A stretch of 61,312 bases of DNA, taken from assembly GCA_035946615.1 (NCBI GenBank), contig DASYZB010000013.1, positions 1-61,312 of the forward strand. The letters are read 5' to 3'. Source of the DNA: Verrucomicrobiia bacterium. Lineage in GTDB: Bacteria > Verrucomicrobiota > Verrucomicrobiia > Limisphaerales > UBA8199. A program made the translations under genes and the position numbers. The notes below the pieces were generated by a model. The model saw only the letters and a list, made by a program, of their open reading frames with translations, was not told the origin of the DNA and made no database searches. Positions 36,500 through 46,066 of this stretch are shown here, piece by piece (the first letter of the stretch is position 1; every line of letters starts with the position of its first letter).

Positions 36500-38119
36500 A
36501 TGAACCGACGAAATTTCTTCTCTGCGCTGGGAGGCCTTACCAGCTTGGGTGTGGCGTCTTTTGCCCAGGAGGGCCTTGCGGCACAGCCCACGGCTTCCTC
36601 TTTCCGCATTCGCCCCTTTGAGTTCGATGAGGTGGCCATCGCCCAATTGCAAAAGCTTCAGACTAATGGCAAAGCGTCTGCCCGCGTGATTGCAAAAAGG
36701 TACTTGGCGCGGATTGCGGAGGTGGACCGTCGCGGCCCGGCCCTGAACGCAGTCATTGAGCTTAATCCAGATGTCCTGGCCATCGCTGAATCGCTCGACA
36801 AAGAACGCGCCGCCAAGGGCCCTCGCGGCCCGCTCCACGGCGTGCCTGTGCTCATTAAAGATAACATCGCTACACATGACCGGATGACCACCACCGCCGG
36901 GTCGCTGGCCCTGTCTGGCTCCATCCCGCCGCGCGATTCGTTTGTGGCGCAGAAACTCCGCGAGGCGGGGGCCGTCATTCTGGGCAAGACGAACCTGAGC
37001 GAATGGGCCAACTTCCGCGGCTCACTCTCGACCAGCGGCTGGAGCGGACGCGGCGGGCAAACGCGTAACCCGTATGTTCTGGATCGCAATCCCTCGGGGT
37101 CGAGTTCCGGCTCGGCCGTTGCAGTGGCGGCCAATCTCTGCGCTATCGCAGTGGGGACTGAAACCGACGGCTCGATTCTTTCGCCCTCATCCTTTAACGG
37201 CATCGTCGGTATCAAGCCGACTCTGGGCCTGATCAGCCGCTCGGGAATTATCCCGATTGCACACAGTCAGGACACCGCCGGGCCGATGGCGCGCTCCGTA
37301 ACCGATGCAGCGATTCTTTTAGGGGCCCTGGCCGGAACGGACCCGCGCGACCCGGCTACCGCTTCGAGCAGCAGCCAGGCTGATACCGATTACACGCGCC
37401 ATCTCGGCCCGGACGGCTTGCGCGGCGCGCGCCTGGGTGTCGCCCGCAATTTCTTTGGGTTCCATCCCGGTGTGGATGCCCTGGTCCAATCGGCTTTGGA
37501 CCTGATGCGGGCTGGAGGCGCCGAACTGATTGACCCAGTGGATTTGGAAAAGCCCTCGGAACTCGAGCGAGCTGAGATCGAAGTGTTGCGCTATGAAATG
37601 AAGACCGACATGAATGAGTATCTTGCCCAACTCGGTCCCAACGCCCCGGTGCGAACGCTCCGGGACATCATCGAGTTCAACGAGCGCCATCGTGCCGAGG
37701 AGTTGAAGTGGTTTGGCCAGGAAGAGCTGATTAAGTCTCAAGCCAAGGGACCTTTGACAGAGCCGCGTTACATCGAGGCCCTGGCAACCTGCCGCCGCCT
37801 GGCGCGGACTGAAGGGATCGACGCCGCCATGGACGAGCATCATCTGGATGCCATTGTTGCCCCTACTTCCGGCCCCGCTCACGTAACGGATTGTGTACTG
37901 GGGGATCACGGCTTGGGCGACAGCACCACCCCGGCGGCGGTTGCAGGTTATCCGAGCATCACTGTGCCCGCGGGATTTATTTTTGGACTGCCGGTGGGGC
38001 TCTCAATCTTCGGACGGGCATGGAGCGAGCCGAAGCTCTTGCGCATTGCCTATGGTTTCGAACAAGCCTCGAAAGCGCGCCGGCCTCCGAGGTTCCTGGG
38101 CACGCTGAAGAACCGCTAA
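36500..38119 (+). CDS. Secreted amidase of the amidase-signature family
   Basis: 539 residues. The start at 36500 (MNRRNFFSALGGLTSLGVAS) gives a Tat-like signal (RRNFF). The Ser-cisSer-Lys triad is intact: Lys120 in GVPVLIKDN, the cis-Ser in NPSGSSSGSAVAVAA (about residues 201-204) and the nucleophile Ser225 in GTETDGSIL. Amidase-signature enzymes hydrolyse amides such as peptide, aryl or glutamyl amides. With an export signal and no gatB or gatC nearby, it is not the Glu-tRNA amidotransferase. A longer frame back to 36440 would precede the signal peptide and is unlikely. Confidence 0.9.
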   Translation: MNRRNFFSALGGLTSLGVASFAQEGLAAQPTASSFRIRPFEFDEVAIAQLQKLQTNGKASARVIAKRYLARIAEVDRRGPALNAVIELNPDVLAIAESLDKERAAKGPRGPLHGVPVLIKDNIATHDRMTTTAGSLALSGSIPPRDSFVAQKLREAGAVILGKTNLSEWANFRGSLSTSGWSGRGGQTRNPYVLDRNPSGSSSGSAVAVAANLCAIAVGTETDGSILSPSSFNGIVGIKPTLGLISRSGIIPIAHSQDTAGPMARSVTDAAILLGALAGTDPRDPATASSSSQADTDYTRHLGPDGLRGARLGVARNFFGFHPGVDALVQSALDLMRAGGAELIDPVDLEKPSELERAEIEVLRYEMKTDMNEYLAQLGPNAPVRTLRDIIEFNERHRAEELKWFGQEELIKSQAKGPLTEPRYIEALATCRRLARTEGIDAAMDEHHLDAIVAPTSGPAHVTDCVLGDHGLGDSTTPAAVAGYPSITVPAGFIFGLPVGLSIFGRAWSEPKLLRIAYGFEQASKARRPPRFLGTLKNR

Positions 38120-38164
38120 TGGGTGAGGTGCATGTTGGGAACGCTAATCTCCACTTATAAAAGG

Positions 38165-38345
38165 CTAATAGCTGAGTGGCGCTGATTCACTGGTCGGATG
38201 GGCGATCAGCTCGGAAAGGATGAAGCGCTTCCACTCGAGGGTGGCTTTGTGGCCGAAATTCAATAAATACCCCACAGGTTGGCGGGCAATGCGCATATAA
38301 TTGAAAAGTCGGGCTTCGTGTTCGGTGGCCTTATTCGGCGACTGC
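38165..38345 (-). pseudogene. C-terminal fragment of a GxxExxY protein
   Basis: The reverse strand encodes KATEHEARLFNYMRIARQPV then GYLLNFGHKATLEWKRFIL before a TAG. This is the end of the GxxExxY family (about 125 residues), which has a conserved N-terminal motif and an AQLLNYL...GLLINFG ending. Here only about 58 residues remain; the GxxExxY part is gone and a stop-free start is lacking. It lies between the amidase and protease genes. Confidence 0.65.
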
Positions 38346-38351
38346 CTTGTC

Positions 38352-39428
38352 TCACGGGTGGCTCAAGCGGAAAAACCGGGCGCTGTTAGTCGCCGGCAAC
38401 TGCGCGCAAATGTCGCCATTCGTGGGGAAAGTTGAAGGGGTAATGATTGCCCAACTGGTGGGTTGAAGAGTCGGAGTGGTTTGAAGGCTATAGCTCACGC
38501 CAGTATCCATCCAACACAACAGGACATTAGTGCCGGAGGACGATATCGAGACGGCTGGCGTTTGGGCTGCAATCGACAGAATCTGGCTGCGATACGTGGC
38601 GATGTCAGCGGCGTATGTTATATCACCATAAACTGCTGTATTGCCGGGTTGTGAAGGCAGCGTGTCGATGGCGTATATCATTCCGGACAGTTCCCAGCCG
38701 GACGGGTTTTTGTAAAACACCCCTCCACCCGAATCACCGGGTGCAGCCTGGGCTTCATCGGAGGTTTGTCCGGGGGTTAGCGGGCTGGTAAAATCCATCA
38801 TGAACGAGGCATTGTTCCCAATTCCGTCATTCTGCATAGTGACAGGGCCTGTATTAACCCGGTTATTGCCCCAACTTTTGAACTGTATCGCCGACCAATC
38901 AAACCCTGAGTAAGCGCCTAGTGAGGTTTGAACCGAGCCGGCTATGAATCCAAAACCGATCATATCGTTGGTGCTCAATGCGGGTGGGGTAGAACTTGCC
39001 AGGGCCAAATTCGGAAGGACCGGCAGCGCGCCCAGATGAAACAGCATCATGTCGGCGCCCGAGCCATCGGAGTTGGTCAACTGTTTTGAGGTCCCGTCCC
39101 AGGCGACAATTGTGCCATCGAAATCGACGTTCCCGGGGCCAACATGAACCGGGGTAAGAACCCAGCCGTTGCCCAGGTAAATGCCGCCTGATCCATTGAC
39201 TCGCCCCAGATTTGCCCAAGGCACTCCGTCGGACGGCGCATTTGTATTGCCTGGCGAGTTGGCGTCCACCAGCGCCCGGGCCTCGAATGCTCCACCGCAA
39301 AGACCCAGAATCCATAACCCGCAGCCTGCAGCAAACCAACTCCCGCGGAACAGCCGCGACAGAGCATTCCTGCCGGACATCCGGCGGGGTGCAACAGCTT
39401 TCCCTGTTCGCCGCGAGCGAATTGTCAT
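38352..39428 (-). CDS. Secreted trypsin-fold serine protease-like protein
   Basis: 358 residues with a basic leader and hydrophobic signal (WFAAGCGLWILGLCGGAFEA). The chymotrypsin-like triad can be placed: His in GNGWVLTPVHVG, Asp in GSGADMMLFHLG and Ser in AAPGDSGGGVFYK. The usual AAHC around His is replaced by TPVHV, so activity is plausible but not certain. The C-terminal 60 residues (VLLCWMDTGVSYSLQTTP to SARFFRLSHP) are the same beta module as in the propeller at 2928. Divergent from gapA, with 194 bp between them. Confidence 0.7.
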   Translation of the reverse strand: MTIRSRRTGKAVAPRRMSGRNALSRLFRGSWFAAGCGLWILGLCGGAFEARALVDANSPGNTNAPSDGVPWANLGRVNGSGGIYLGNGWVLTPVHVGPGNVDFDGTIVAWDGTSKQLTNSDGSGADMMLFHLGALPVLPNLALASSTPPALSTNDMIGFGFIAGSVQTSLGAYSGFDWSAIQFKSWGNNRVNTGPVTMQNDGIGNNASFMMDFTSPLTPGQTSDEAQAAPGDSGGGVFYKNPSGWELSGMIYAIDTLPSQPGNTAVYGDITYAADIATYRSQILSIAAQTPAVSISSSGTNVLLCWMDTGVSYSLQTTPTLQPTSWAIITPSTFPTNGDICAQLPATNSARFFRLSHP

Positions 39429-39548
39429 TTTGAGTTTAGTGACCGGCCATCTATAGCGGCACTTATCGTAGCAGCCTTCATCCCATTAAGAGCAAGTTTT
39501 TTGCCATATCAGCCCCGCAAATATCGCAACAAATCCTCTGTTTCCTGG

Positions 39549-39576
39549 TTGACCCTTGGGCGGTCCTGACTAAGAT
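39549..39576 (+). promoter_or_regulatory. Candidate sigma70-type promoter for gapA
   Basis: TTGACC (39549-39554), 16-bp spacer, TAAGAT (39571-39576). Transcription would begin about 40 bp before the ATG. No strong Shine-Dalgarno is visible ahead of the start. Confidence 0.45.
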
Positions 39577-39619
39577 TCGCGTTCTGGTTTTAGACATTTT
39601 GTGAGTTTTTGACATCTAA

Positions 39620-40672
<1,053 letters not shown>

Positions 40673-40675
40673 GCT

Positions 40676-40706
40676 GAGAGTTGGGCCATCGGCCCCGGCT
40701 CCTCTC
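40676..40706 (+). terminator. Hairpin after gapA
   Basis: GAGAG (40676-40680) and CTCTC (40702-40706) flank a tight GGGCC-atc-GGCCC stem (40683-40695). No T-run follows, so it may be a 3'-end stabilising structure rather than a classic terminator. Confidence 0.3.
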
Positions 40707-40807
40707 AAGCGCGGGTTGGCCTTGCCGGCCCACAGGATTTCAGCATGGCTATCTCGCGCTGCGGTTGGCCTCTGCGCTGAGGTGCAACGAACGGGCCGTT
40801 TTTCAAT

Positions 40808-42052
40808 ATGAACATGGTCTCTCTCAAAATCGCCAAAAGCGGAGTACGGTCGCTGGTGGAAGGGGAACTGGAGCGCACGGGCGGCCTGCTGCGCCTCACG
40901 CCGAATTGGGTGCCGCGCTCTTTCCTGCAGCCGGGCTTGCGCATCAAGCTTCATCCGGACGATACCTACGCCTATGGCGCCCACCGTGGCGGCATTGATG
41001 AACGCTGGTTCGCTTCCACCACCGAAGCGGCAAACGAAGGGCGCGTTCCGGACGAGGGTCTCAGTTATTGTATTGCAGGCAAGCAGCGGTTCACCCTGCG
41101 CAGCGCCGTTGCCGAGTGCGGTGGGGCGCTGGTTGGCAAGGCCATCTGGAAGCAATATGGCCGCTGGCCGGTCTATTCGAAGTTCTTCGATAACATGGGC
41201 CCCATTCCCCTGCACATGCACCAGAATGCGCGCCAGGCCAAACTGGTCGGGCAGGAAGGCAAACCCGAGTCCTATTTTTTCCCCCCGCAACACAACAACG
41301 TTGGCAATAATTTTCCATATACCTTTTTCGGGCTCGAACCCGGTACCACCAAGGCCCAGGTACGGCAGTGTCTCGAGAACTGGAACCGCGGGGACAACGG
41401 AATTCTGGATTTGTCGAAGGCCTACCGGCTCAAACCGGGCAGCGGTTGGCTGGTGGGCCCCTGCCTGTTGCACGCGCCCGGCTCATTCTGCACCTATGAA
41501 CCACAGTGGGGCAGCGACGTCTTTGGGATGTACCAAAGCATGGTCGAAGGCCGCTACGTCCCCTGGGAGCTGCTGGTAAAGGACATGCCAAAAAACAGAC
41601 ACAAAGACCTCGATTTCATCGTGGACCAGCTCGATTGGGAAGGCAACGTGGACCCGAATTTCAAGGAGCATCATTATCTCGAACCCATCGCCGCCGCCGA
41701 TAGCGCCAGTGAAGGTTACATCGACCGTTGGATTGTGTACGGAAAAATCAAGGGGCAACAACTGTTCACCGCCAAAGAACTTACCGTCGAGCCGGGAGTG
41801 ACATGCCGCATTACTGACAACGGCGCCTACGGCCTCATTTGCGTCCAGGGCATTGGGAAAATGAATGGCCAGCCCCTCAACAGCCCCAAACTCATCCGGT
41901 TCGGCGAACTGACCGAGGATGAGTACTTTTGCGCGGAGGAAGGGGCAAAAACCGGGGTGACGTTTGAAAACAACAGCGAAACCGAGCCTCTGGTGATGCT
42001 GAGGTACTTTGGGCCCGCCGTGAATCCGGATGCGCCGGAATTGGGCGGATGA
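40808..42052 (+). CDS. Cupin-fold protein, mannose-6-phosphate isomerase-like
   Basis: 414 residues. Metal-type cupin motifs are visible: GPIPLHMHQNARQAKLVGQE near residue 136, and LVGPCLLHAPGSFCTYEPQW further on. The second half (QLFTAKELTVEPGVTCRITD, NGAYGLICVQGIGKMNG) is another beta barrel. Class I phosphomannose isomerases have this tandem-cupin layout with a HxH...E...H zinc site. I regard the sugar-isomerase assignment as an inference, since the sequence is divergent. It follows gapA by 135 bp on the same strand, fitting a sugar-metabolism role. A second ATG at 40814 is possible. Confidence 0.6.
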   Translation: MNMVSLKIAKSGVRSLVEGELERTGGLLRLTPNWVPRSFLQPGLRIKLHPDDTYAYGAHRGGIDERWFASTTEAANEGRVPDEGLSYCIAGKQRFTLRSAVAECGGALVGKAIWKQYGRWPVYSKFFDNMGPIPLHMHQNARQAKLVGQEGKPESYFFPPQHNNVGNNFPYTFFGLEPGTTKAQVRQCLENWNRGDNGILDLSKAYRLKPGSGWLVGPCLLHAPGSFCTYEPQWGSDVFGMYQSMVEGRYVPWELLVKDMPKNRHKDLDFIVDQLDWEGNVDPNFKEHHYLEPIAAADSASEGYIDRWIVYGKIKGQQLFTAKELTVEPGVTCRITDNGAYGLICVQGIGKMNGQPLNSPKLIRFGELTEDEYFCAEEGAKTGVTFENNSETEPLVMLRYFGPAVNPDAPELGG

Positions 42053-42092
42053 CCAAGTCGGAATGAAAACCCGCAGCGCGGGGGCCTTTGCG

Positions 42093-42737
42093 TTACCCTA
42101 GCGCCTGCTGGACATAGGGGTTTTCCCGTCGCTCCTGTTCGAGGGTTGTCGGCGGCCCATGACCGCCGAGCAATCGAGTGGCTGGGGGCAAGGCCATGAC
42201 ACGCCGAATCGACTTTTCCAATTCCGAGTGATCCGAATCCGGCAGGTCCGTGCGCCCGACCGAGCCGCCGATGATAAGGTCGCCGCCCACCAGGAGGCCT
42301 TCGGCGGGCAGGTAGTAGGCGACGTGGCCGGGCGAATGGCCGGGGGTGTGAATCACTTGGACACCCAAGGCGCCGATCTTGAGTTGCTGCTCATCGGTGA
42401 CGTGCCCATCAGCAGCCAGCGGTGGGATGGAAAACGGCAGCCCAAACAGGCGCGTCTGGACCTCGGGATGCTCCGCCTTTGGTTCATCGAGGGCGTGGAT
42501 GAGGATTTTTGCCTGCGGAAATTTTTCTTTCACCACCGCATGATCGGCGAAGTGGTCGAAATGGCCGTGGGTCAGCCACAGGCCCGCCAGGCGCAAGCCG
42601 CGCTGGGCAGCTTCATCCAGCAGCGGTTGGGTTGTGTGGTCCGGCGCGTCAAATAAGACCGCCTCGCGGCTCGAGTTATCTGCAATGAGAAAGCAATTGG
42701 TAGCAGCCACACCGCCGGTGTTCATGAGCAGAATCAT
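42093..42737 (-). CDS. MBL-fold metallohydrolase (glyoxalase II-like)
   Basis: 214 residues. LWLTHGHFDHFADHAVVKEK is the HxHxDH metal site, with further ligands in VIHTPGHSPGHVAYYLP, LLVGGDLIIGGSVGRTDLPD and LLGGHGPPTTLEQERRENPY. The layout is that of the small hydroxyacylglutathione-hydrolase-like proteins (YcbL type), which cleave thioesters. No glutathione genes are nearby. Alone on its strand between the cupin gene (convergent) and the asparaginase-like gene. Confidence 0.87.
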   Translation of the reverse strand: MILLMNTGGVAATNCFLIADNSSREAVLFDAPDHTTQPLLDEAAQRGLRLAGLWLTHGHFDHFADHAVVKEKFPQAKILIHALDEPKAEHPEVQTRLFGLPFSIPPLAADGHVTDEQQLKIGALGVQVIHTPGHSPGHVAYYLPAEGLLVGGDLIIGGSVGRTDLPDSDHSELEKSIRRVMALPPATRLLGGHGPPTTLEQERRENPYVQQALG

Positions 42738-42836
42738 GCAGCTATTCTATCGCTGGCCGGCCAGGATTGTCAGGCAATCTGTTCAACCGGGACGACCCAT
42801 TGCGTTCTGGGCCCCCGGGAAAGCGGGGAGACCCCA

Positions 42837-43343
42837 TTAAAACGCCGGCGGGGACTCTGAGGCATCCTCCTCGAACTTGTTTTTTTCTCGATTTTTCCTC
42901 GTCTTGAAAGGATCAAAAATCCGTCCGTTCATGACGATGTAAACCCCGGCGGGCAAACTCTGGACCGCGGTGATAGCGGAGCCGATATTGAAGATGGCAT
43001 CGGTGAGCCGAAAGCGAGCGGGCTGCATTGAGCCGGTCAGAACGATGGTTTTATTCGGGATGCCTGCGAGGATTCGGGCAGTCTGGACCATGGTATCGGT
43101 GCCGTGTGTGATGACGATCCGCGAAAGAGGCTCGCCGTGGACTCGTTCCCGAATCAGGAGCCGGTCGGCATCCGTCAGCTCCAAGCTGTCTTTGCGCAGG
43201 ATGGATTCAATCTCATACTCGAATGCGACATTGGCTTCTTTGAGGACATCCAGGACCTGAGGCGGGCCGACTTGGAACTCACTTGTGGCGTCGAAATAGA
43301 CTTTGTCAATCGTACCGCCCGTGGTGAAGAACTTGAGTTTCAT
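42837..43343 (-). CDS. Short asparaginase-like protein (N-terminal domain only)
   Basis: 168 residues, half the size of a normal L-asparaginase. The first Thr motif FFTTGGTIDK and the second motif VITHGTDTMVQTA (Thr-Asp plus downstream) are intact, as is KTIVLTGSMQPARF. The C-terminal dimerisation domain is absent. Free-standing asparaginase N-domains of this size are known in bacterial databases; whether they hydrolyse asparagine is not known to me. The basic-acidic end (TRKNREKNKFEEDASE) looks like a natural tail, so I do not call it truncated. Confidence 0.8.
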   Translation of the reverse strand: MKLKFFTTGGTIDKVYFDATSEFQVGPPQVLDVLKEANVAFEYEIESILRKDSLELTDADRLLIRERVHGEPLSRIVITHGTDTMVQTARILAGIPNKTIVLTGSMQPARFRLTDAIFNIGSAITAVQSLPAGVYIVMNGRIFDPFKTRKNREKNKFEEDASESPPAF

Positions 43344-43401
43344 TGCACAGTTCGCGTAGCTTGATTAGGAAGGCCGAAGCGCCGAGGCAGGCTGGTAGCT
43401 G

Positions 43402-43723
43402 TTAAATGGCCAGCCGTTTGGCCAGCGCATCCCGCACTCGGTTCATTTCTTGCCCGGTTAGCACGCCCAGTTTTCGCTCTAGTTTGACGGTCGAAACGGT
43501 CTGAACCTGTTGCAGATGGAATGCGCCGGGTTTCAGAAACGGCTTTGGGATGGAAAGTTCCCAACGGTTTGCCGCGCAATTCGGTTGTGTGGAGGAGCAC
43601 GGTGACGATATCAAGCTCGTCGTCAGCGGGAGTACCCGTCAGAAGCAAGGCCGGCCGGACTTTGGCCGTCTTCCCGAAATCAATTATCCAGACTTCACCG
43701 GGGTTGACGACGGGCATCGTCAT
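43402..43723 (-). pseudogene. MazF/PemK-like toxin with a frameshift
   Basis: The first frame reads MPVVNPGEVWIIDFGKTAKV, RPALLLTG and DIVTVLLHTTELRG. The continuation lies in the next frame, NRWELSIPKPFLKPGAFHLQ, VQTVSTVKLERKLGVLTGQE, ending at 43402. Removing one A from the AAA at 43568-43570 (plus-strand TTT) rejoins them as ELRG-NRWEL. MazF-type toxins cleave mRNA; the intact product would be about 106 residues. Either a dead toxin or a base-call error in a homopolymer. The start overlaps the antitoxin gene by 29 bp. Confidence 0.75.
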
Positions 43724-43883
43724 CCTCCATGCGGTCGAGCATCATCGCGCTATCCAGCGCAGCCTGGTTGCAGAGTTCAATATCCTGGTTCTGGGCAGCG
43801 ATTTCGACCAGTCGCTGGCGCACCAACCGCAGCTCAGCTACGCTCAGCTTGGGCAGCTCGTTGATGATTTCTGTTGCGCTCAT
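43695..43883 (-). CDS. Small antitoxin of the MazF-like pair
   Basis: 62 residues: MSATEIINELPKLSVAELRL then VRQRLVEIAAQNQDIELCNQ. An N-terminal helical segment with a (S/T)xxEIxxEIxKLSxxELxxV pattern is typical of short antitoxins paired with PemK/MazF-type toxins, followed by an acidic toxin-binding tail ending MLDRMEDDDARR. The end overlaps the toxin start, the usual antitoxin-first order with coupled translation. If the toxin is broken, this gene has lost its partner. Confidence 0.7.
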   Translation of the reverse strand: MSATEIINELPKLSVAELRLVRQRLVEIAAQNQDIELCNQAALDSAMMLDRMEDDDARRQPR

Positions 43884-44003
43884 GATTGAAGTTAATGCGT
43901 GTGGACGCGCTTGTCAGGTCCAAATTTCACCCGTCTAACTGCCAAAATGTTTGGGGTTTCTTTGGTTTCCGGCGGCCGAATCTTCATTTTCCAGTGGAAA
44001 AGC

Positions 44004-44077
44004 TGGCTGTCCGGCATGGATTCGAACCATGACAAAGAGCTCCAAAGACTCTTGTGCTACCATTACACCACCGGACA
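44004..44077 (-). tRNA. tRNA-Gln (anticodon TTG)
   Basis: A 74-nt cloverleaf with encoded CCA. Acceptor TGTCCGG pairs with CCGGACA; D arm GTG-TAATGGTAG-CAC; anticodon stem AGAGT/GCTCT around loop CTTTGGA with anticodon TTG; T arm CATGG-TTCGAAT-CCATG; discriminator G and CCA. All stems pair, with one G-T at the base of the anticodon loop. Reads CAA, and CAG by wobble. Confidence 0.95.
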
Positions 44078-44199
44078 AAGCCGCTCCAAAGTAGCTTTGA
44101 GGTTACCAGGGCGCAAAGGAAAAATGGGTTCAAGGGTTCAAGGAAAAAATGGGCGCGAGGTGCGTTGGGTGCGATATTGCGGGGCGGAAACTGATCGGC

Positions 44200-44712
44200 C
44201 TACTTGCCGGCGATCGCAAAGACGTACAGGAGTAAAACGGCAATCACCACTCCCAGGATGACGCAGACGGTAATCACGATTTTGTTGACGCTGTTGTCTT
44301 TCTTCGAGAAGCCGGTCCCTTTGGTATCAAATCCGATGCCGCGAGCGGTTTGTTCCAGCTCTGTCAAGCTCACCCCTCTCTGCATGACCATCGTTTGGTC
44401 CAGCTTTTTGGGGGCCGCCGACGCATTGTCGGTTTCCAAACGCATTTCGATCTGCCCCAAACGCAGGATTTGCCCAGGTTTGATTGGGCTTTCGGCAACT
44501 TTTTCTCCATTGATGAAAGTGCCATTGGTGGAGTTGAGGTCGTGCACGACGATGTCATTGCCGCGCAGGAGCACTTCGCAATGATGACTCGAAACCGAGG
44601 GCTCGGCGATTTGAAAGGTGTTGTCCTCCACTCGGCCAATGGTGGTTTTGTCGGCCTTGAGTTCGTGGGTACGGCCCGTCATTCCGGCGCTCAAGAGAAC
44701 AAGTTTGGGCAT
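44200..44712 (-). CDS. FHA-domain protein with a C-terminal membrane anchor
   Basis: 170 residues from ATG 44712. The FHA domain occupies residues about 5-90: TIGRVEDNTFQIAEPSVSSH and HDLNSTNGTFINGE hold the Arg, Ser and Asn residues that bind phosphothreonine. A linker containing QTMVMQRGVSLTELEQTA, which looks like a possible phosphorylation target (TM/V pattern), is followed by a single membrane helix IVITVCVILGVVIAVLLLYV at the end. A tail-anchored cytosolic sensor or scaffold. Partner kinase not in the window. It sits between tRNA-Gln and carA. Confidence 0.82.
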   Translation of the reverse strand: MPKLVLLSAGMTGRTHELKADKTTIGRVEDNTFQIAEPSVSSHHCEVLLRGNDIVVHDLNSTNGTFINGEKVAESPIKPGQILRLGQIEMRLETDNASAAPKKLDQTMVMQRGVSLTELEQTARGIGFDTKGTGFSKKDNSVNKIVITVCVILGVVIAVLLLYVFAIAGK

Positions 44713-44829
44713 AAGTTGCTTCGGTGGCCGCATTATGGGCCGCGTGGCCGGCAAGTCAAATGTAAAGGAATTGCGGCGGAATTAAGGCGGTTTGCGGAGT
44801 GGAGAAGAAGGGCAGGAACGGCGTGGTTC

Positions 44830-45984
44830 TTAGGCCTCGCCCTTTTCGATCAATGCGCGGAAGCGGGCAAAAAGCGGTGTGGAATCGTGGGGCCCTGGGG
44901 ATGCCTCGGGGTGGTACTGCACACAGAAAATGGGTTTCCGTTTGTGGCGCATGCCCTCGACTGTCTGGTCGTTGAGGTTAATTCGGTCCACCGCAACCTC
45001 CGGCGGCAATGTTTTCGGGTCCACGGCAAACCCGTGGTTCTGCGCGGTGATTTCGACCCGGCCCGATTGCATGTCTTTGACGGGTTGATTGGCGCCGCGA
45101 TGGCCAAATTTTAGTTTAAAAGTCTTGCCGCCAAATGCCTGGCCCAGAATCTGGTGCCCAAGGCAGATGCCGAACATAGGGATGCCCGTCTGCACCAGGT
45201 CGCTGACGGCGCGGACTGCATAATCCAGCGCCGCAGGGTCCCCGGGGCCATTCGAGAGGAAAATTCCGGCCGGTTTATGCGTCAGAGCCTCCGCTGCCGG
45301 GGTGGTGGCCGGAACGACTTGAACACGCAACCCCTGCTGGCGCAAGCGGCGCAGAATATTGTACTTCATCCCATAGTCATAAGCGACAATCGGAATGTCG
45401 GCTGGAGGCAACGGCTCACCCTGGGCCTGCCCCGCCGTGCCCTGGACCAGCTTGAAACTGGCGCTTTGCTCGTCCGGCTCGTCCCAAAGAAATGGATCCT
45501 TATGAGTGACCTCCCGGACGTAATCGACCCCCACAAGGCCCGGCCATTCCTTTGCGCGGCGCAGCGCTTCCAAATCGGATATGTCTTCGGTAGAAATAAA
45601 CCCATTGAGGGCGCCGCGGACGCGGAGCTTTTTCGTCAAGGCCCGCGTATCGACCCCTTGAATGGCCGGAATGCCGTTTTGTTCGAGATACTCGGCCAGG
45701 GAGCGGTCCGCGCGCCAATTACTGACAACGGGCGACAATTCACGAATAACAAAACCACCCACGTGCGGGCGCCAGGATTCGGCGTCTTGCTGGTTGACCC
45801 CGTAATTGCCAATGAGCGGGTAGGTCATCGTCACAATTTGTCCTTTGTAGGAAGGGTCGGTTAAAATCTCCTGGTAACCGGTCATCGAGGTATTGAAACA
45901 CACCTCGCCGCAGGCTGAGGCGCGCGCGCCGAAGCCTTCCCCGTGGAAAAGGGACCCATCTTCCAAAGCAAGAATCGCTCTCAT
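44830..45984 (-). CDS. carA: Carbamoyl-phosphate synthase small (glutaminase) subunit
   Basis: 384 residues. It supplies ammonia from glutamine for carbamoyl phosphate, the precursor of arginine and pyrimidines. The N-domain has [14 protein letters not shown] and [20 protein letters not shown]; the class I amidotransferase domain has [10 protein letters not shown], the nucleophile Cys at about 271 in [17 protein letters not shown], and His-Glu at about 354-356 in [13 protein letters not shown]. carB is not adjacent, so the two subunits are unlinked here or carB lies elsewhere. Monocistronic by spacing. Confidence 0.96.
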   Translation of the reverse strand: MRAILALEDGSLFHGEGFGARASACGEVCFNTSMTGYQEILTDPSYKGQIVTMTYPLIGNYGVNQQDAESWRPHVGGFVIRELSPVVSNWRADRSLAEYLEQNGIPAIQGVDTRALTKKLRVRGALNGFISTEDISDLEALRRAKEWPGLVGVDYVREVTHKDPFLWDEPDEQSASFKLVQGTAGQAQGEPLPPADIPIVAYDYGMKYNILRRLRQQGLRVQVVPATTPAAEALTHKPAGIFLSNGPGDPAALDYAVRAVSDLVQTGIPMFGICLGHQILGQAFGGKTFKLKFGHRGANQPVKDMQSGRVEITAQNHGFAVDPKTLPPEVAVDRINLNDQTVEGMRHKRKPIFCVQYHPEASPGPHDSTPLFARFRALIEKGEA

Positions 45985-46066
45985 TTAAAGCTGGTCGCCA
46001 AGCGGGCGGATATTAGGCAACCACCCCGGGCGGTCAAGGGAGAAGGTAGCCGCAATCAGCGCGACT

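Noticed and set aside
43340-43567. Continuation of the toxin's first frame to 43340, overlapping the asparaginase start
   Set aside because: After the frameshift the frame is Arg/Pro-rich shadow sequence; the real toxin C-terminus is in the other frame ending at 43402.
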